Source: Azolla caroliniana
Taxonomy: Eukaryota > Polypodiophyta
NCBI GenBank assembly: GCA_043228905.1
Contig: JBHGNT010000022.1
Coordinates: forward strand, 6,820,001-6,884,000
Direction: 5' to 3'
Length of the DNA stretch: 64,000 nt
Positions 1 to 10,933 of this stretch are shown here, piece by piece. Numbering within the stretch: position 1 is the stretch's first letter; every line of letters begins with the position of its first letter. The notes under the pieces are model-generated. The model was not told where the DNA came from. It was given only the letters and a program-made list of their open reading frames with translations, and searched no databases. Made by a program: the position numbers and the translations under genes.

Positions 1-1191
1 ACAATAGTCTTCTCCTCCATGAAGACTATGTCTTGACTCTGAACGACCTTGTTGTTGGCTAAGTCCGATAGTTGATAGCCGAACTCGTCATCGTCATATC
101 CAAGAAATATACATGGCCGAGTCATTGAGTCCAGCTTCCCCCTCTAGTCCTTTGCCACATGCACGTAGGCAAGGCAATCAAACACCCTCAAATGTCGGTA
201 GGAGACGTCTTTGCTGGTCCACACCCTTTGTAGAATATCTCCGTCCAAGGGAGTTGAGGGTGATCTAATTATCATGTGCACCACCGTCATCAACGCCTTA
301 GCCTAGAATGTCTTGGACAATTTAGCATGTGCTAACATACTTCAAACCCTCTCCATAATGGTTTGGTTCATCCTCTCGGCCAGCTCATTTAGTTCTAGCG
401 TTTTCGGCATGGTATACTCGAGTCAGATTCCCTTCGACCGACAATATTGTTCGAACTATGGTCGGTATTCTCCACCATTATCTGCTCGGACCGCTTTCAG
501 TTGTCGCCCGGTCTCTCATTGGGATCTCGCTTGGAACTCTTTGAAGACCGGCAATACCTGGTCCTTGGTCTTCAGGACGGAAGCCCACAACTTCCAACTA
601 TAGTCTTCAATGAAGGTCACAAAATATTGTGAGCCGGCATGTGACTTAGTATCTACATAGCATATGTCTGTATGCACAAGTTCCAATGGCATTCTCTTTT
701 TTGTTGGGGGCCTAGTTCGGAAAGTGGTTCTATTCTTTTTGTCAGCCAAGCAATCACTGCACTTCTCAAGTAGCACTTTCTTCAACTCCAAAATGAGTTC
801 CTCATTGGAAAGTTTCTGCATCCCCTTCTTGCTCATGTGCCACAACTGACTGACATTGTCAGCTGCCACATTCACTTCTTCCCAACCTATCTGAGCATGT
901 ATCAAATATAAGATTCAATCGAACTTTTGGAACATATCAGACATCCTTCAGCACTAGTTGGCACCAAGTCAACGTCACCAAACACACATCTCCTATGCCA
1001 AAAATTTGGCATGGTCCTTCATTCCCCATCTTCACAAAGCCTAGGTGTCCGGCTCTGTACAATGAGAAGCACATCCGGTAGGGGGTCCGGTGAAACGATG
1101 CTCTGGAGTCGACCACCCATGACAAATCATCGTCGACAAGATTCACTTCGTTCTGCTCGCGGATCAACAACAACTCCTCCTCACTTGTCAC
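1..1191 (-). pseudogene. broken copia protease and integrase (copia T2)
   Basis: Residues WVVDSRASFHRT near 1090-1125 correspond to the aspartic protease site, but the usual D-S-G is D-S-R here. Around 516-905 a GAG-pre-integrase segment (LWHMSKKGMQKL) runs into the integrase start (LELVHTDIC, FVTFIEDYS). From 515 to 1 the integrase continues in shifting frames to RHLRVF and FLGYDDDEFGYQL, the usual integrase-to-RT linker. Several stops and frame changes are present. Confidence 0.8.
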
Positions 1192-1780
1192 GATTGTTGA
1201 GGTGTTCTTCCTATCCGGAATCTTCTTCGGTTGAACATGGTCGGGTTTCCCTTTGTCTTTCTAGTAGTGTCGGCAATTTTTCTTGAAGTGCCTCGGCTTC
1301 CCACAATAGAAGCCCATGGTCCTTCCCCTTGACTTTGTCCTTGTCCTGACTTCTCCCGATTCAAGGAACTCCGATTCCGGCCTCTTCCCCAATTTGCGTC
1401 ACCTTCTGTGACTAAGGCCTTTGGGTCGGAAATTGCCTCTCTATCCTGCCGATGAGCTTCCTCATTTAGCAAGCTTGACTTTACCTTCTCTAGGGATAAC
1501 TGTTTCCCTTCTAGTCCGACATTACCCAGTGTGACAACAAGTGTCTCCCAATTGTTTGGAAGGGATCCCAACAATAATAATGCTAGTACTGTGTCAGCTA
1601 TAGGTACATCCAGAGAGGCGGTTTATTTTATCAGCCCTTGGAAGGAATTTAGATGCTCTGTCATGCTCGAGCCATCTTGATACCCGAGTCTCACTATTTT
1701 TCGGAACACTGAGACTCTATTAATGGCATTTTGTTTTCCAAACATAATGTCGATCTTCTCCCAAGGGACATCCACCTTGT
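1188..1780 (-). pseudogene. broken copia gag (copia T2)
   Basis: Gag would form the particle and bind RNA. Readable pieces include GYQDGSSMTEHL and LLGSLPNNWETLV, typical of copia Gag (UBN2-type). The Gag frame loses phase before the zinc knuckle. That knuckle is found in another frame near 1270-1316 as FYCGKPRHFKKNC, and its first cysteine is replaced by glycine. At least one stop interrupts the capsid part. This is not a functional gene. Confidence 0.8.
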
Positions 1781-1861
1781 TCTCTTCATTGAAGTAGTTC
1801 TAGAGGCTCATGTCTATGAAACATCTTATTATATGTTGCAACCTTCAGGTGCATGACTTCC

Positions 1862-2302
1862 TGTAAAAGATATTGTGTGGAAGCTAAGACAAAACCGGCT
1901 AGTCCGGATAATAGAAAAACACAAAACAAAGGTTTAATGGAAACCTTGAATACACAATGAAACTCAATTCAAAATAATAACACTTTCTGCATACAAATGT
2001 CCTACGAAACACTTTTTATACAAGTCCTTAAAAGGACAGACAGAAGTACTGACAAGTACTTCAATGCTCATACGAGCAACTGACACTAACTCCAAGGGAT
2101 ATTCCTACGTACTAGGCTCGGACCGTAGGCTCCAACGGCCTACTGGTTCTCACTATTCCAAAGTACCATCCAGTTCTCTAGTCCGACTCTAGGTTCTGGA
2201 TACTGATATATCAGGTTACCTATCCGATTCTCCATTTTGGATACCGATCCGGCTCTGGCTTATTCAGCCAATACGGATCCGGTTGGGCTTGCCCGCTCAA
2301 CA
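1862..2302 (-). repeat. 3' LTR of copia E
   Basis: On the minus strand this 441-bp repeat starts TGTTGAGCGGGCAAG and ends CTTTTACA. It resembles the LTRs of copia S (47023-47457, 61617-62053) and shares blocks with those of copia K. A purine run (GAGGGGGAG) lies immediately upstream at 2303-2315 and serves as polypurine tract, which marks this as the 3' LTR. Confidence 0.85.
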
Positions 2303-2666
2303 CTCCCCCTCAAGCTCAACTTCAACTCGGATCGCTATGTGTGTCCATCGGACCTTTCATCCATCTCCTCTTGGCGGTTTCTTGCCTTGCTCGCACTCCT
2401 TGACCTGTCTGGTTCCGCTTCCCACGACCCGTCTGATCTCGTGCACCTTGACCTTCTCGGTCGGCTTGTCTACTCATACGACCCTTCTCAACTCCTTTGT
2501 TGTTGCGACTTCGACGCTTCTCGACCCATCAGTCCCTCTGTATAGGTGTCGACTTCCGCGGCCTCCTCGTCTGTTTGGCCTTCAGTTGATTCGGCTCCTC
2601 CGAATCGAACTCCTCTTCAGAATCAGCTGCCTCTAATTGATTCCAACTCTTGTCCGAATTGGCTAT
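2303..2666 (-). pseudogene. C-terminal tail of copia E pol
   Basis: This is the end of the copia E polyprotein, after RNase H. Motifs EFDSEEPNQLKAK and MSRQADREG match the tails of copia K and copia S. The upstream part of the same tail lies 16 kb away at 18729 onward; the two halves were separated when gypsy A-left inserted at 2667. A few stops are present. Confidence 0.75.
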
Positions 2667-3140
2667 TGTTAGGGATAGTACTAGAAGCAAGGAGAATTAG
2701 TACGAAAGATAGAGGAGAAGAATGAGGATTAGTACTAAGAAGGGAAAGAGTGTATGAGAATCACGAGAGAGTAGAGCGAGAGAGAGAGAGAGAGGTAGAG
2801 AGAGAGAGTAGAGAGTGATAATCATGACAACAAGAAGTATATTATACTATATGAAGAAAGATAGAAGAACAACTAGGAGGCTTAAGACTGGTGTTGAACT
2901 GACTTGGTTCTCAATAATGCCATGTGCCTCTTTTTATAGTATGTTTAGGAGTATTCTTGACCTTTCTAGAATGTTCGAGAGAAATCTAGAATATGTAACA
3001 TGGATTTCCTAGGTGAAATAATAAATGAAAACAATATTTTTCATATTATAATGTATAGCTTAATGGTAGGGCCTCAACCCATGTGACACGAGGTTATGGT
3101 TTTACATCATTTTGAAGCCATACCATGCTATATCATGACA
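2667..3140 (-). repeat. 3' LTR of gypsy A-left
   Basis: A 474-bp repeat, TGTCATGATATAGC on the minus strand to CTAACA. It contains a GA-rich microsatellite near 2770-2815 and a decayed tRNA-like segment from 3056. The adjoining purine tract (TTTAGGGGGGTAG on the minus strand, 3141-3153) identifies it as the 3' LTR. Confidence 0.9.
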
Positions 3141-3169
3141 CTACCCCCCTAAAGATGACGAGTGTTACG

Positions 3170-5200
3170 AGTCGTCTTAGATTGAGAACCTAGTTTGTCA
3201 GGATATTGTCGATGGAGGTCCTCAATAAGAACTCGTGCATTTGCGACATTCTCGCCCGGTGTCCAAGTAGGCTCGCTTGGACTATAGCATAGCCAATTGA
3301 CCAAATAGTAGAGCTTGTTGCGAACAATCTTGGAATCGAGGATGGCAGCAACTTCGTACTTTGGTCTTGCTTCAAGCTCGATCGGGGCTGGAGGTGGTGT
3401 AATACAAATCGGAATAGTGTTGTCTTGATAGGATTCGAGAGTAGAACAATGAAAACCAGATGTATCCGTAGTTGCGGAGGTAGATCAAAACGAAAAGTGA
3501 CATCAATTAGTTTTCCAATAATACGGAAAGGACGTAATCATCGATAATCCAATTTATCACATGGCTGAGTAGTCTTTATGTGTCGTCTTAATAGCCATAC
3601 CCGATCTCCAATGTTAAAACAGGATAGAAGCCGATGACGATCCGGATAATCCTTGTGTGTTTGTTGAGCTTGACGTAAATGGGTAGATAGGTTTGCCTGT
3701 ATCTTGCATAGCCACTCCAAATGATACTCTGCACGAGGATTTGTGGGTAACTCCGGAGTTTTGAATACACACCACCAAGGATGATAGCTTGTATAAGCAT
3801 AAAATGGTGTAACCCTAGTCGATTAGTGGATAGAGTTCTTATAAGCAAATTCGAGAAAGTGGAGAATATCTACCCTATCATCCTGTTGATAGCTTAGAAA
3901 ACACCGAAGATACTATTCCAGCATTTGATTTGTTCGTTCTTCTTGTCCGTCTGTTTGAGGGTGATAACCAAAGGAGAGGTTACAAGTGACCTTGAGCATT
4001 TTGAGATGAATTGAGGTCCACGGTCACGGATGATACTATCTAGGAGGCCATGATGCCGAAATGCCTCACGCATGACAATTTCGGTGGTTTCTTTATTGGT
4101 GATTTCCTTAGTACAAGGAAAGAAATGTGCCATCTTAGAATATTGATCTAATACTGTTAAGATCACATCGAATCCTTTTGAAACTAGAAGATCTGTGATA
4201 AAATCTAGAGAAATGGACTACCATGGCTTGCTTGGAATTGGTAATGGTTCTAGTAAACCATATGGATGATGTCTTGGCATCTTTGCTCTACAACATGTAT
4301 CACATGGGCGAACATAGTCTTCAATAAATCTTCGCATATGAGGCCACCAAAATGATCTTTGTACTAAATCCAACGTTTTAGTACTACTAAAATGTCCAGC
4401 TATATATGTGTCATGATAATTTTGGACTACTTGAAAGCGACAAGAACCATTGGGAACATACAAGAGTTTCTTAAAGAATAGTAATCCATCATGACATTCG
4501 AATTGTCGATAGTCCGTGCTTCATTGTTGTGACTATGAAGAGGATGCTCGAGAGTGATCAATTTTCACTAGAATGGCTTGAGCGAAAGTATCTATCTTGA
4601 AGTCTTCACGTATGGTATTGATAATGGGGGAATGCAATGTAGTGTCAAAACCCACATTGCTTACAATCGTGTTGGTCCTAGGATTACTTGCTTTTCATTA
4701 TTGAATGTTAGATCACCGGGATGAGGTGCTAGATACGAGCGTCGCGATAATATATCTACCTTCCCTTACTGCTTCCCAGGACAATATGTAATTATGAAGT
4801 CGAAATGACTGAGGAATTGGGCCCACTGAGCTTATCTTCAATTTAATACACAAGCACTCTGGAAGTAGGCAAGATTTTTGTGATCACTGAATATGGTGAC
4901 TCGACGGGAGATCCCTCTAAAAAGGGCCTCCATTGTGCAAAAGAGGCCACTATTGCTAGTAGCTTCTTGTCATGTATCTCATACTTGATTTCGGCGGCGT
5001 CAAACTTGCGCGAGTGGAAAGCCGCAGGATGTAGTTTTTCATCATCGCCTTGTTGTAACAAAATGCTACCAAGGGCGAAATCTGATGTGTCTGTCTCAAT
5101 GATGAACAATTTTTTCAGATCAACATGAGCTAGAATAAGACATGATGTAAATTCTTTTTTAAGCCTCACAAAAGCCGTGTCCACTTCCTTAGACCAAACA
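3170..5200 (-). pseudogene. gypsy A RNase H, integrase and chromodomain (broken)
   Basis: Reading leftward: RNase H with IIETDTSDFALGSILLQQ (about 5000-5130); the integrase H2C2 region with SFWWPHMRRF and CDTCCRAKMPRH (4218-4463); the integrase core with FDVILTVLDQYSKMAHF and RDRGPQF (3894-4166); a C-terminal part with IGDRVWLLRRHI (3538-3720); and a chromodomain (YEVAAILDSKIVRNKLYYL, about 3200-3370). The chromodomain places the element in the chromoviruses and is thought to guide integration to marked chromatin. Frameshifts separate these blocks. Confidence 0.88.
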
Positions 5201-6360
5201 AACGACTACCCCTTCTTGGTAAGTTGTGTGAGAGGCAAAATAACCTTTGAGTAGTCCTGTATAAACTTGGGGTAGAAATTTGCGAAGACTAAAAAACATT
5301 GCACATCTCGCAACGAACGTGGAATCTGCCACTCTACCACTGTTTTGACCTTAGCTGGATCCATAGAGATGCCTTCCGAGGAGATAACATAGCCTAGAAA
5401 TTCCACCTGGTTGCATCCAAAACTACATTTTTCCAATTTTGCATAAAGACCATGTTCTCGAAGTCGTTCTACTACTAATAGTACATGAGAATCATGCTCT
5501 TCTTTAGTCTTTGAATAAACTAATAGATGATGAAACAGATATTCAAGAGATCTCACAATATATCATTTGCCAGGTGTTGGAAGACTGTTGGCACATTGGT
5601 GAGACCGAATGGCATAATCGTATACTCGAAGTGCCCATATCTGGTGTGAAAAGCGGTCTTCCATTCATCTCCCAGTCAGATCCGTGCGAGGTTCTATGCT
5701 CCTCGTATGTCGATGTTTGTATAGAACTTTGCACCATTAATCCGTTCTAAAAGACTCGAGATAGGGGGAAGTGCATACCTATTCCTGATAGTGACCTTAT
5801 TCAAGCCACGGTAATCCACGACGAGACGAAGTGATCCATCCTTTTTCTTCACAAAGAAAATGGGTGTGCCGGCGGGAGATTTCTAATGTCAAATGAACTC
5901 ATCTGCCAAATTCTCCTCTATGTAGGCTCGAAGAACTTCTAGCTCGGTTGGTGACAAGTTGTACATCGGTCCCCATGGTGGCTCTTTTCTTGGTTGTAAA
6001 TCAATGGGACAATCATACAGTCAATGTTGAGGAAGACTACTAGCTTGTACCTTGTCAAACATGTCGCCATAATGATGATAATTCTCTAGAAGTTGAACTA
6101 TGGATTCCTCTTCAGTAGTGTTGGAAGGTTCTACAGATACTACGAAAATAAACATTGATTCCTTGTGTCCTTCCTCATGCAATTGATGTAGCGAAATGGT
6201 TGAAATTCTAAGAGTAGATCCTCGGGTTTGTCGATACCGGATTCTCTTATTCTTGAATCTATGTCTGGGTTATGTAATTCGAACCATGGTAACCCCAAGA
6301 CAATTGGATCCTCTGGACTACTAATTATATTAAATGATACTACACATACCAAATTAATAA
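5201..6360 (-). pseudogene. gypsy A reverse transcriptase and end of protease (broken)
   Basis: The RT fingers and palm read [18 protein letters not shown] near 5800, and EFLGYVISSEGISMDPAKV near 5340-5400. The RT catalytic motif region near 5520 is degraded. At 6140-6352 the protease tail reads VLGLPWFELHNPDID. At about 6368-6500 protease is fused directly to gag by a deletion that is also present at 56394-56530. Confidence 0.82.
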
Positions 6361-6487
6361 ACAGTTGTTACAGAATTGGGCAAAATTCCTATCCATGAAG
6401 CAAGAATTGGCTTCGGAATCTAAGAGGGCTAAGACATGTACTAGAGGGGTACTTTTAGTACTAATTGTTACTTCAGCTAAGTCAGAT

Positions 6488-6990
6488 TTTGTTGATTGTC
6501 ATCCTTATGCTACCAGTAACTCCAAAACAAGCTTTAAACTTGCTTATAACTCTTCAAAATTATTTAGTAATGGAGATTCCTTTACTAACAACGAAGTGAA
6601 CCATGCCAAGGCTAACCTGCTTAGCAACGTGCCTACTGAACCCACTCATGATGCATCGGTAGGATATCAGGAAGGATGCATTTGAATGACTAATCGTACC
6701 TGATTAAGGAATCCTCTAAACTATGATCACGTTCCATCGAATTTCATAGGAAGGCCGATCTTGGGTCCTTTATGAATCCCTTGAGTACTTGGTTCTTCTT
6801 GTTGCAATGCTACAATGGTTGCTTCAAGTTGTTGCACGCGTAATGCTAGCTCCCCATGTTGTTGTTGTGCTTGTTGCTTTTCTAAAGAGATTTGTTGAAG
6901 ATCCCCCAATAGCCGTTGATTTTCTTGTTCCAATGCGAGAAACTTTTCTTTCAAGCATTGTAACTCTCAGAAAACGGATTTTTATTCTTG
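6488..6990 (-). pseudogene. gypsy A gag N-terminal part
   Basis: The minus strand gives a coiled-coil-like Gag start (LALEQENQRLLGDLQQ, QQAQQQHGELALRVQ, about 6830-6960) followed by PSTQGIHKGPKIGLPMKF and pieces of the retrotransposon Gag domain. The remaining Gag and most of the protease are deleted in this copy. Confidence 0.7.
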
Positions 6991-7085
6991 AGTGCTAACA
7001 ATTTCCATAGTATTAAAGAAAGGAGGGATAAGTGGCTTAGTATGAAGGAAGGAGGGGTAAGAAGATAAAGAAATTCGGTTCAAAC

Positions 7086-7515
7086 TATTAGGAATAGTAC
7101 TAAAAATGGAGAGGGAATTAGTACTAGAGGTAGAAGAGGATGAGTACTATGAGTACTTAAGAGGAGAAGAAGGTGTGGAACTCACGAGAGAGAGAGAGAG
7201 ATGATGGCAATAGAAGATATATATTATAAGGAGAAAGATACAAGAACAACTAGGAGGCTTAAGACTAGCATTGAACCGAATTGGTTCGAAATAATGTGGT
7301 GTGCCTCGTTTTATCGTGTTGTCAGGAGTACTCTTGAAGTTTCTAAAATGTTTTAGAGAAGTCTTGAATATATATCAATTTTCTATAGTGAAATAATAAA
7401 TGAAAACAATATTCTTCGTATTACAATGTATAGCTTAATGATAGGGCTTCAACCCATGTGACACAAGGTCATGGGTTCAAATCCTTTTAAAGCCATACCA
7501 TGCTATATCATGACA
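7086..7515 (-). repeat. gypsy A 5' LTR inside the duplicated segment
   Basis: A 430-bp LTR closest to 57119-57569. On the plus strand it starts TATTAGGAATAG (the expected TG is mutated to TA) and ends ATATCATGACA. Immediately beyond it is copia S gag, as at 57570. I see no TGG-initial primer site next to it. Confidence 0.85.
7431..7484 (+). other. tRNA-like A/B box sequence in the gypsy A LTR
   Basis: TAGCTTAATGAT at 7431-7442 resembles the Pol III A box and GGTTCAAATCC at 7474-7484 fits the B box consensus exactly, with tRNA-like spacing. The tRNA-like reading is antisense to the retrotransposon. A full cloverleaf is not evident, so I do not call a tRNA gene. Confidence 0.5.
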
Positions 7516-8003
7516 ACAAGGGGAGTTAAGGCGGCGTCGGACATCAGAAAGGGAAAACCGACACGAAATGCTGGTATTGTGGCAAGAAAGGCCACCGGGA
7601 AAGCGAGTGCTCGAAGAAGAGCGCCGATTCGGATAATCCGGATCCGGCAAGACCGGACAAGGGAACCGGCAAAGCTCACACTACGCAGAATGATCGGAAG
7701 GATCCGGAACCGGTACAACCGCAAAAGGGCCATTGTGATGAAGCACAAGGTGAACTCGATGAAGAAGAAATATCGGCTCTAATACATTAGGATGTATGGG
7801 GACCGGCATAGAACGTTAGTCTTGGGGGGAGCCGATATTTCTTCTTCATCATCGATTACTAAAGCCGGGACACATGGATCTACCTCATCGAGAAGAAAAG
7901 CAAAGTCTTCGATTGTTTCCGGAACATGCAAAGTCTTGTCGAATGGGAAATGGAGAGGAAGATCAAGTGCCTACGGTCGAATGGCGATTACAAATATTGA
8001 TCT
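7516..8003 (+). pseudogene. copia S gag zinc knuckle and integrase fragment
   Basis: The first part encodes the Gag knuckle CWYCGKKGHRESEC, intact in sequence (about 7590-7632), followed by a polar stretch. At about 7775 it jumps to integrase (LIHxDVWGP) and continues in a degraded frame (THGSTSSRRKAKS and the other frame). It ends near 8003 where gypsy A protease resumes in the opposite orientation. It parallels 57570-57833 plus 58390-58610. Confidence 0.8.
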
Positions 8004-8839
8004 TACTGATACTATGAATACAAAGATTGATTCCTTGCATCCTTCTTCATGCAATTGATGTAGCGAAAAGGTTGAAATTCGATGAGTAGATCCTCGCGTT
8101 TGTCGATACTGGATCTCTTGTTCTCCAATCTATGCCTGGGTTATGGAATTCGAACCATGGTAAGCCCAAGAAAATTGGATGTTCTGGACTACTAATTATA
8201 TTAAATGATACTACACACACCAAGTTAATATGTAGGACAACCTGAATCGGCTCTGACTCTTCTACGATATTTCTGGAAACAATGGGGCGGCCATCAATGA
8301 CTACTACAGATGTTGGGCAAGGAAGCTTTCTTAGGGATATTTGATGAGCTTGGGGAAAGTTCCTATCCATGAAGCAAGAATTGGCTCCGGAATCTAAGAG
8401 TGCTAAGACATGTACTAGAGGGGTACTTTTGGTACTAACTGTTACTTGAGCTAAGAACACATTCCTAACTTGCTTAGAGGGAATGGAACCACTAATGGGT
8501 TACAGAGATCTAGGGATGTCCAACCAAACGGCTCCTATTTTGGCTAGAGTTAGTCGTTTAACTCTTCTAAGGACTTCAAATTTGTTTGATAGACTTGGGC
8601 TATTAGTACTATGAAACACTTCTACTGAAAAGACTCGGGTTTAGTAGAAGCCACTATTTGATTTACTTGTCTTCCTAGCCTATGTGGACAGTTTATTGCG
8701 ATATGCCCTAATCCTTCACAATAAAGACATAATCGATTTGCTCGGCATCGTTGCTTTTCTTCTTCCAACAATGGTCCACGACGACATGTGGTGTCGATTT
8801 CTATCGGTGTTGGATTATTTGTTAGAAATGCATTATATG
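8004..8839 (-). pseudogene. gypsy A protease and gag zinc knuckle
   Basis: The protease is readable at 8047-8460: LALLDSGANSCFMDR carries an intact DSG, and PIFLGLPWFEFHNPGIDW marks its end. Further right (about 8680-8760) the minus strand reads CLYCEGLGHIAINC, a CCHC knuckle of Gag. Gag then continues toward 8839, where gypsy C is inserted. The protease start near 8003 repeats the segment at about 6130, a second copy within the same outer element. Confidence 0.82.
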
Positions 8840-8844
8840 ACTCC

Positions 8845-9008
8845 TATCACATCTAGGATGTGACTCAAACCTCTTACCCATAACACACCCAATATGTAGT
8901 ATTATATAAACCTTTTGGAATCCCTAAGTTATATGTAAATTGTATATCGTTAATATTGTATAGCCTAGCATATAGAATATTCTAGTCTTTAGTATATTCT
9001 AGAAATGT
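8845..9008 (+). repeat. truncated 5' LTR of gypsy C
   Basis: Matches the first part of 10576-10928 from TATCACATCTAGGATGTGAC (the initial TG is mutated to TA). It breaks off after TAGTATATTCTAGAAATGT, where RNase H/integrase linker sequence begins. Confidence 0.88.
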
Positions 9009-9019
9009 CCCCGGGGATG

Positions 9020-10545
9020 TTGCTCATGCTTAACAATCTCGTTGTTTGCTAAAACCCAACCAATTGTATCTTTCTGCCACTTGTATGTTGCAGGATGATT
9101 CGATACTCCAACATATCACCGATGCATCCACGACTGATGCATTTGGCAACAAGATTGGAGATAGTCTACAAAATCCCTCCAAGACATCTAAAAGGACGGA
9201 CCTTGACCACTTCACCATACAAGAAGGTTTTTTATTCCGAGATCATCTCTTATATGTCCTGGAGGGCCCATGTCGCTCCTGGGTATTGTAGCAATGCCAC
9301 GATGACCCCCTTGGGGGTCACTTTGAATTTGCAAAAACCCTTGAACTAATCTCTCAGGGGTACTGGTGGCCACAACCATGGAACTTGGTCAAAGAATACA
9401 TCAAGACTTGTGAGGTTTGCGCTCGCTCCAAAGTTGCTCATCATCGGCCATATGGCTTGCTCCAACCGCTTCCATGCCCTAGTCATCCCTGGGCCTCTAT
9501 CTCTATGGACCTCATAACCGATCTACCCTTGGTCAATAGCTATGACTCCGTGTTGGTCATTGTTGATCAGTTTACAAAGATGGCTCACTTCACTCCATGC
9601 TCAAAAACCATTTTCGGCAAAGGAATGACACATCTACTCCTCTATAATGTCGTTTGTTTGCATGGTCTCCCCGATGATGTCATTTCTTATCGTGGACCCC
9701 AAATTCTCTCTCACATCTGGCAGCGCCTACTGCAAACTTTAGGCATCTCGGTCAAGTTGTCCTCTGCCTATCACCCTCAGATTGACGGTCAAACGGAGCG
9801 CGTCAACCAAATCCTTGAGCAGTATCTTCGGTGCTCGGTTAGTTACCAACAAGATGATTGGGTCAACTTACTTTCACTAGCAGAATTTGCCTACAATAAT
9901 TCTCTTCATGCATCGATTGGCGTAACTCCCTTCATTGGAAACTACGGTTTACATCCTCGCTTCAGCTTTTCCCTCCCTACCACTTCTGTGAACCCTTTGG
10001 TAGAGGGTCGAGCCCGGGTTTTAGAAGAGCTACATCATGACTTATCCTTGGAGCTTCATCTCACTGGTGAACGATACAAGAAGCACGTTGATTGCCATTG
10101 CTCTATCACTCCACCCTTTTTCGTTGGCGACATGGTCTGATTGTTACGACGACACTTCTCTACTACCCATCCATGTGTGAAACTTGATTACATGATGTTG
10201 GGACCATTCCGTAGTGTTGAGCGCATTAATCTCGTCGCCTTTCGGCTAGCCCTTCCATCCCACTTCCGGATTCATGATGTTTTTCATGTCTCCCTCTTCA
10301 AGCTCCATTATCCTTCATAAATCCCAAGATGCCAGGCCACCTCCTGTCAAATTGACGACAGGCAAGGAATACGAAGTCGACCAAATACTTCACTCACCTT
10401 TGCATCGTTGACACCTGCAATACCTCGTCTTGTGGAAGGGTTACCCTTTATTTGACGCCACATGGGAAACCGCACAAAATTTACAAAATGCCCCAGAGGT
10501 GGTTCAAGATTTTCATCTTCGATATCCCCACAAACTAGCGATGGG
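9020..10545 (+). pseudogene. gypsy C integrase and chromodomain
   Basis: The open part at 9385-10140 (251 codons) has the zinc-binding end CEVCARSKVAHHRPYG. The integrase core shows the catalytic aspartate in ISMDLITDLP and the glutamate in DGQTERVNQ, but the second position reads SYRGPQ where SDRGPQ is expected, so the second aspartate is lost. A stop at 10138-10140 precedes LLRRHFSTTHPC. The chromodomain follows near 10360-10545 in shifted frames. Confidence 0.88.
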
Positions 10546-10575
10546 TTTGGGAAGGCGGGATAGGAGAGGGAATAA

Positions 10576-10928
10576 TGTCACATCTAGGATGTGACTCGAA
10601 CCTCTCACCTATAACACACCCAATATGTAATATTAGATAAACCATTTTGAAACCCTTAAGTTATCTTAAATTGTATATGGTTAATATTGTATAGCCTATC
10701 ATATAGAATATTCTAGTCTTTAGTATATTCTAAAAATGTTCTATGGTATATTCTAGAGATATTTCTTAGGTATATTCTAGAGATATTCAATCTCAGAACT
10801 TGTATAAATATGTGTGTTCACCTAGATTATAATCAAGGTGAACATCACCTATTACAGAGTCTTTCAATTAATTAACTCATCCCTTTGATTATCTTCTACT
10901 CTCTTGTGTATATTTTCTACCTGTGACA
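10576..10928 (+). repeat. 3' LTR of gypsy C
   Basis: A 353-bp repeat from TGTCACATCTAGG to CTGTGACA. It contains repeated TATATTCTAGA-type motifs and a TATAAATA-like sequence near 10804, a plausible promoter for the element. Confidence 0.9.
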
Positions 10929-10933
10929 ACTCC

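Larger units (their letters stand above)
1..1861 (-). mobile_element. Tork/Tnt1-like Ty1/copia fragment (copia T2)
   Basis: On the minus strand this reads gag, zinc knuckle, protease, GAG-pre-integrase and integrase, in normal Ty1/copia order. Reverse transcriptase would lie beyond the left edge. The right end stops at 1861, directly against the LTR terminus of copia E, so the element's own 5' LTR and gag start are missing. No TGGTATCAGAGC-type primer site sits at that junction, so the LTR at 1862 is not this element's 5' LTR. The protein matches copia T at 44985-64000. I infer that copia E inserted into this copy. Confidence 0.85.
6312..8003. other. segment duplicated in the right block
   Basis: From GGATCCTCTGGACTAC at 6312 to about 7775 this matches 56341-57833 nearly base for base. 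It includes the unusual protease/gag deletion junction, a gypsy A 5' LTR, and the exact joint between that LTR and the gag of copia S. After 7775 the match resumes at about 58390, so this copy has lost roughly 560 bp. Because it carries copia S flanking sequence, the segment must have been copied as DNA between loci rather than by retrotransposition alone. Confidence 0.75.
8845..10928 (+). mobile_element. gypsy C, chromovirus with large internal deletion
   Basis: It is flanked by perfect 5-bp copies of ACTCC at 8840-8844 and 10929-10933, so both ends are original. Only the first 164 bp of the 5' LTR remain, fused to the 3' part of pol (integrase and chromodomain), followed by a complete 3' LTR. 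Gag, protease, RT and RNase H are missing. The target is the gag region of gypsy A-left. Confidence 0.88.

Noticed and set aside
313-849. Plus-strand open frames at 313-603 and 664-849
   Set aside because: They lie antisense to clear copia integrase sequence on the minus strand and resemble no protein.
7431-7484. Functional tRNA gene
   Set aside because: A and B boxes are suggestive but I could not draw a convincing acceptor and anticodon stem, and the sequence is repeated in every LTR copy.
2667-7515. A complete independent gypsy A element bounded by LTRs 2667-3140 and 7086-7515
   Set aside because: Flanks GCTAT and ACAAG do not match, the flanking sequences belong to different copia elements, and the LTR at 17795 is a better partner for 2667.
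7503-7782. Arg-rich open frames at 7471-7782 (plus) and 7503-7748 (minus)
   Set aside because: The plus-strand frame is a shifted reading of the copia Gag knuckle region; the correct frame gives CWYCGKKGHRESEC.
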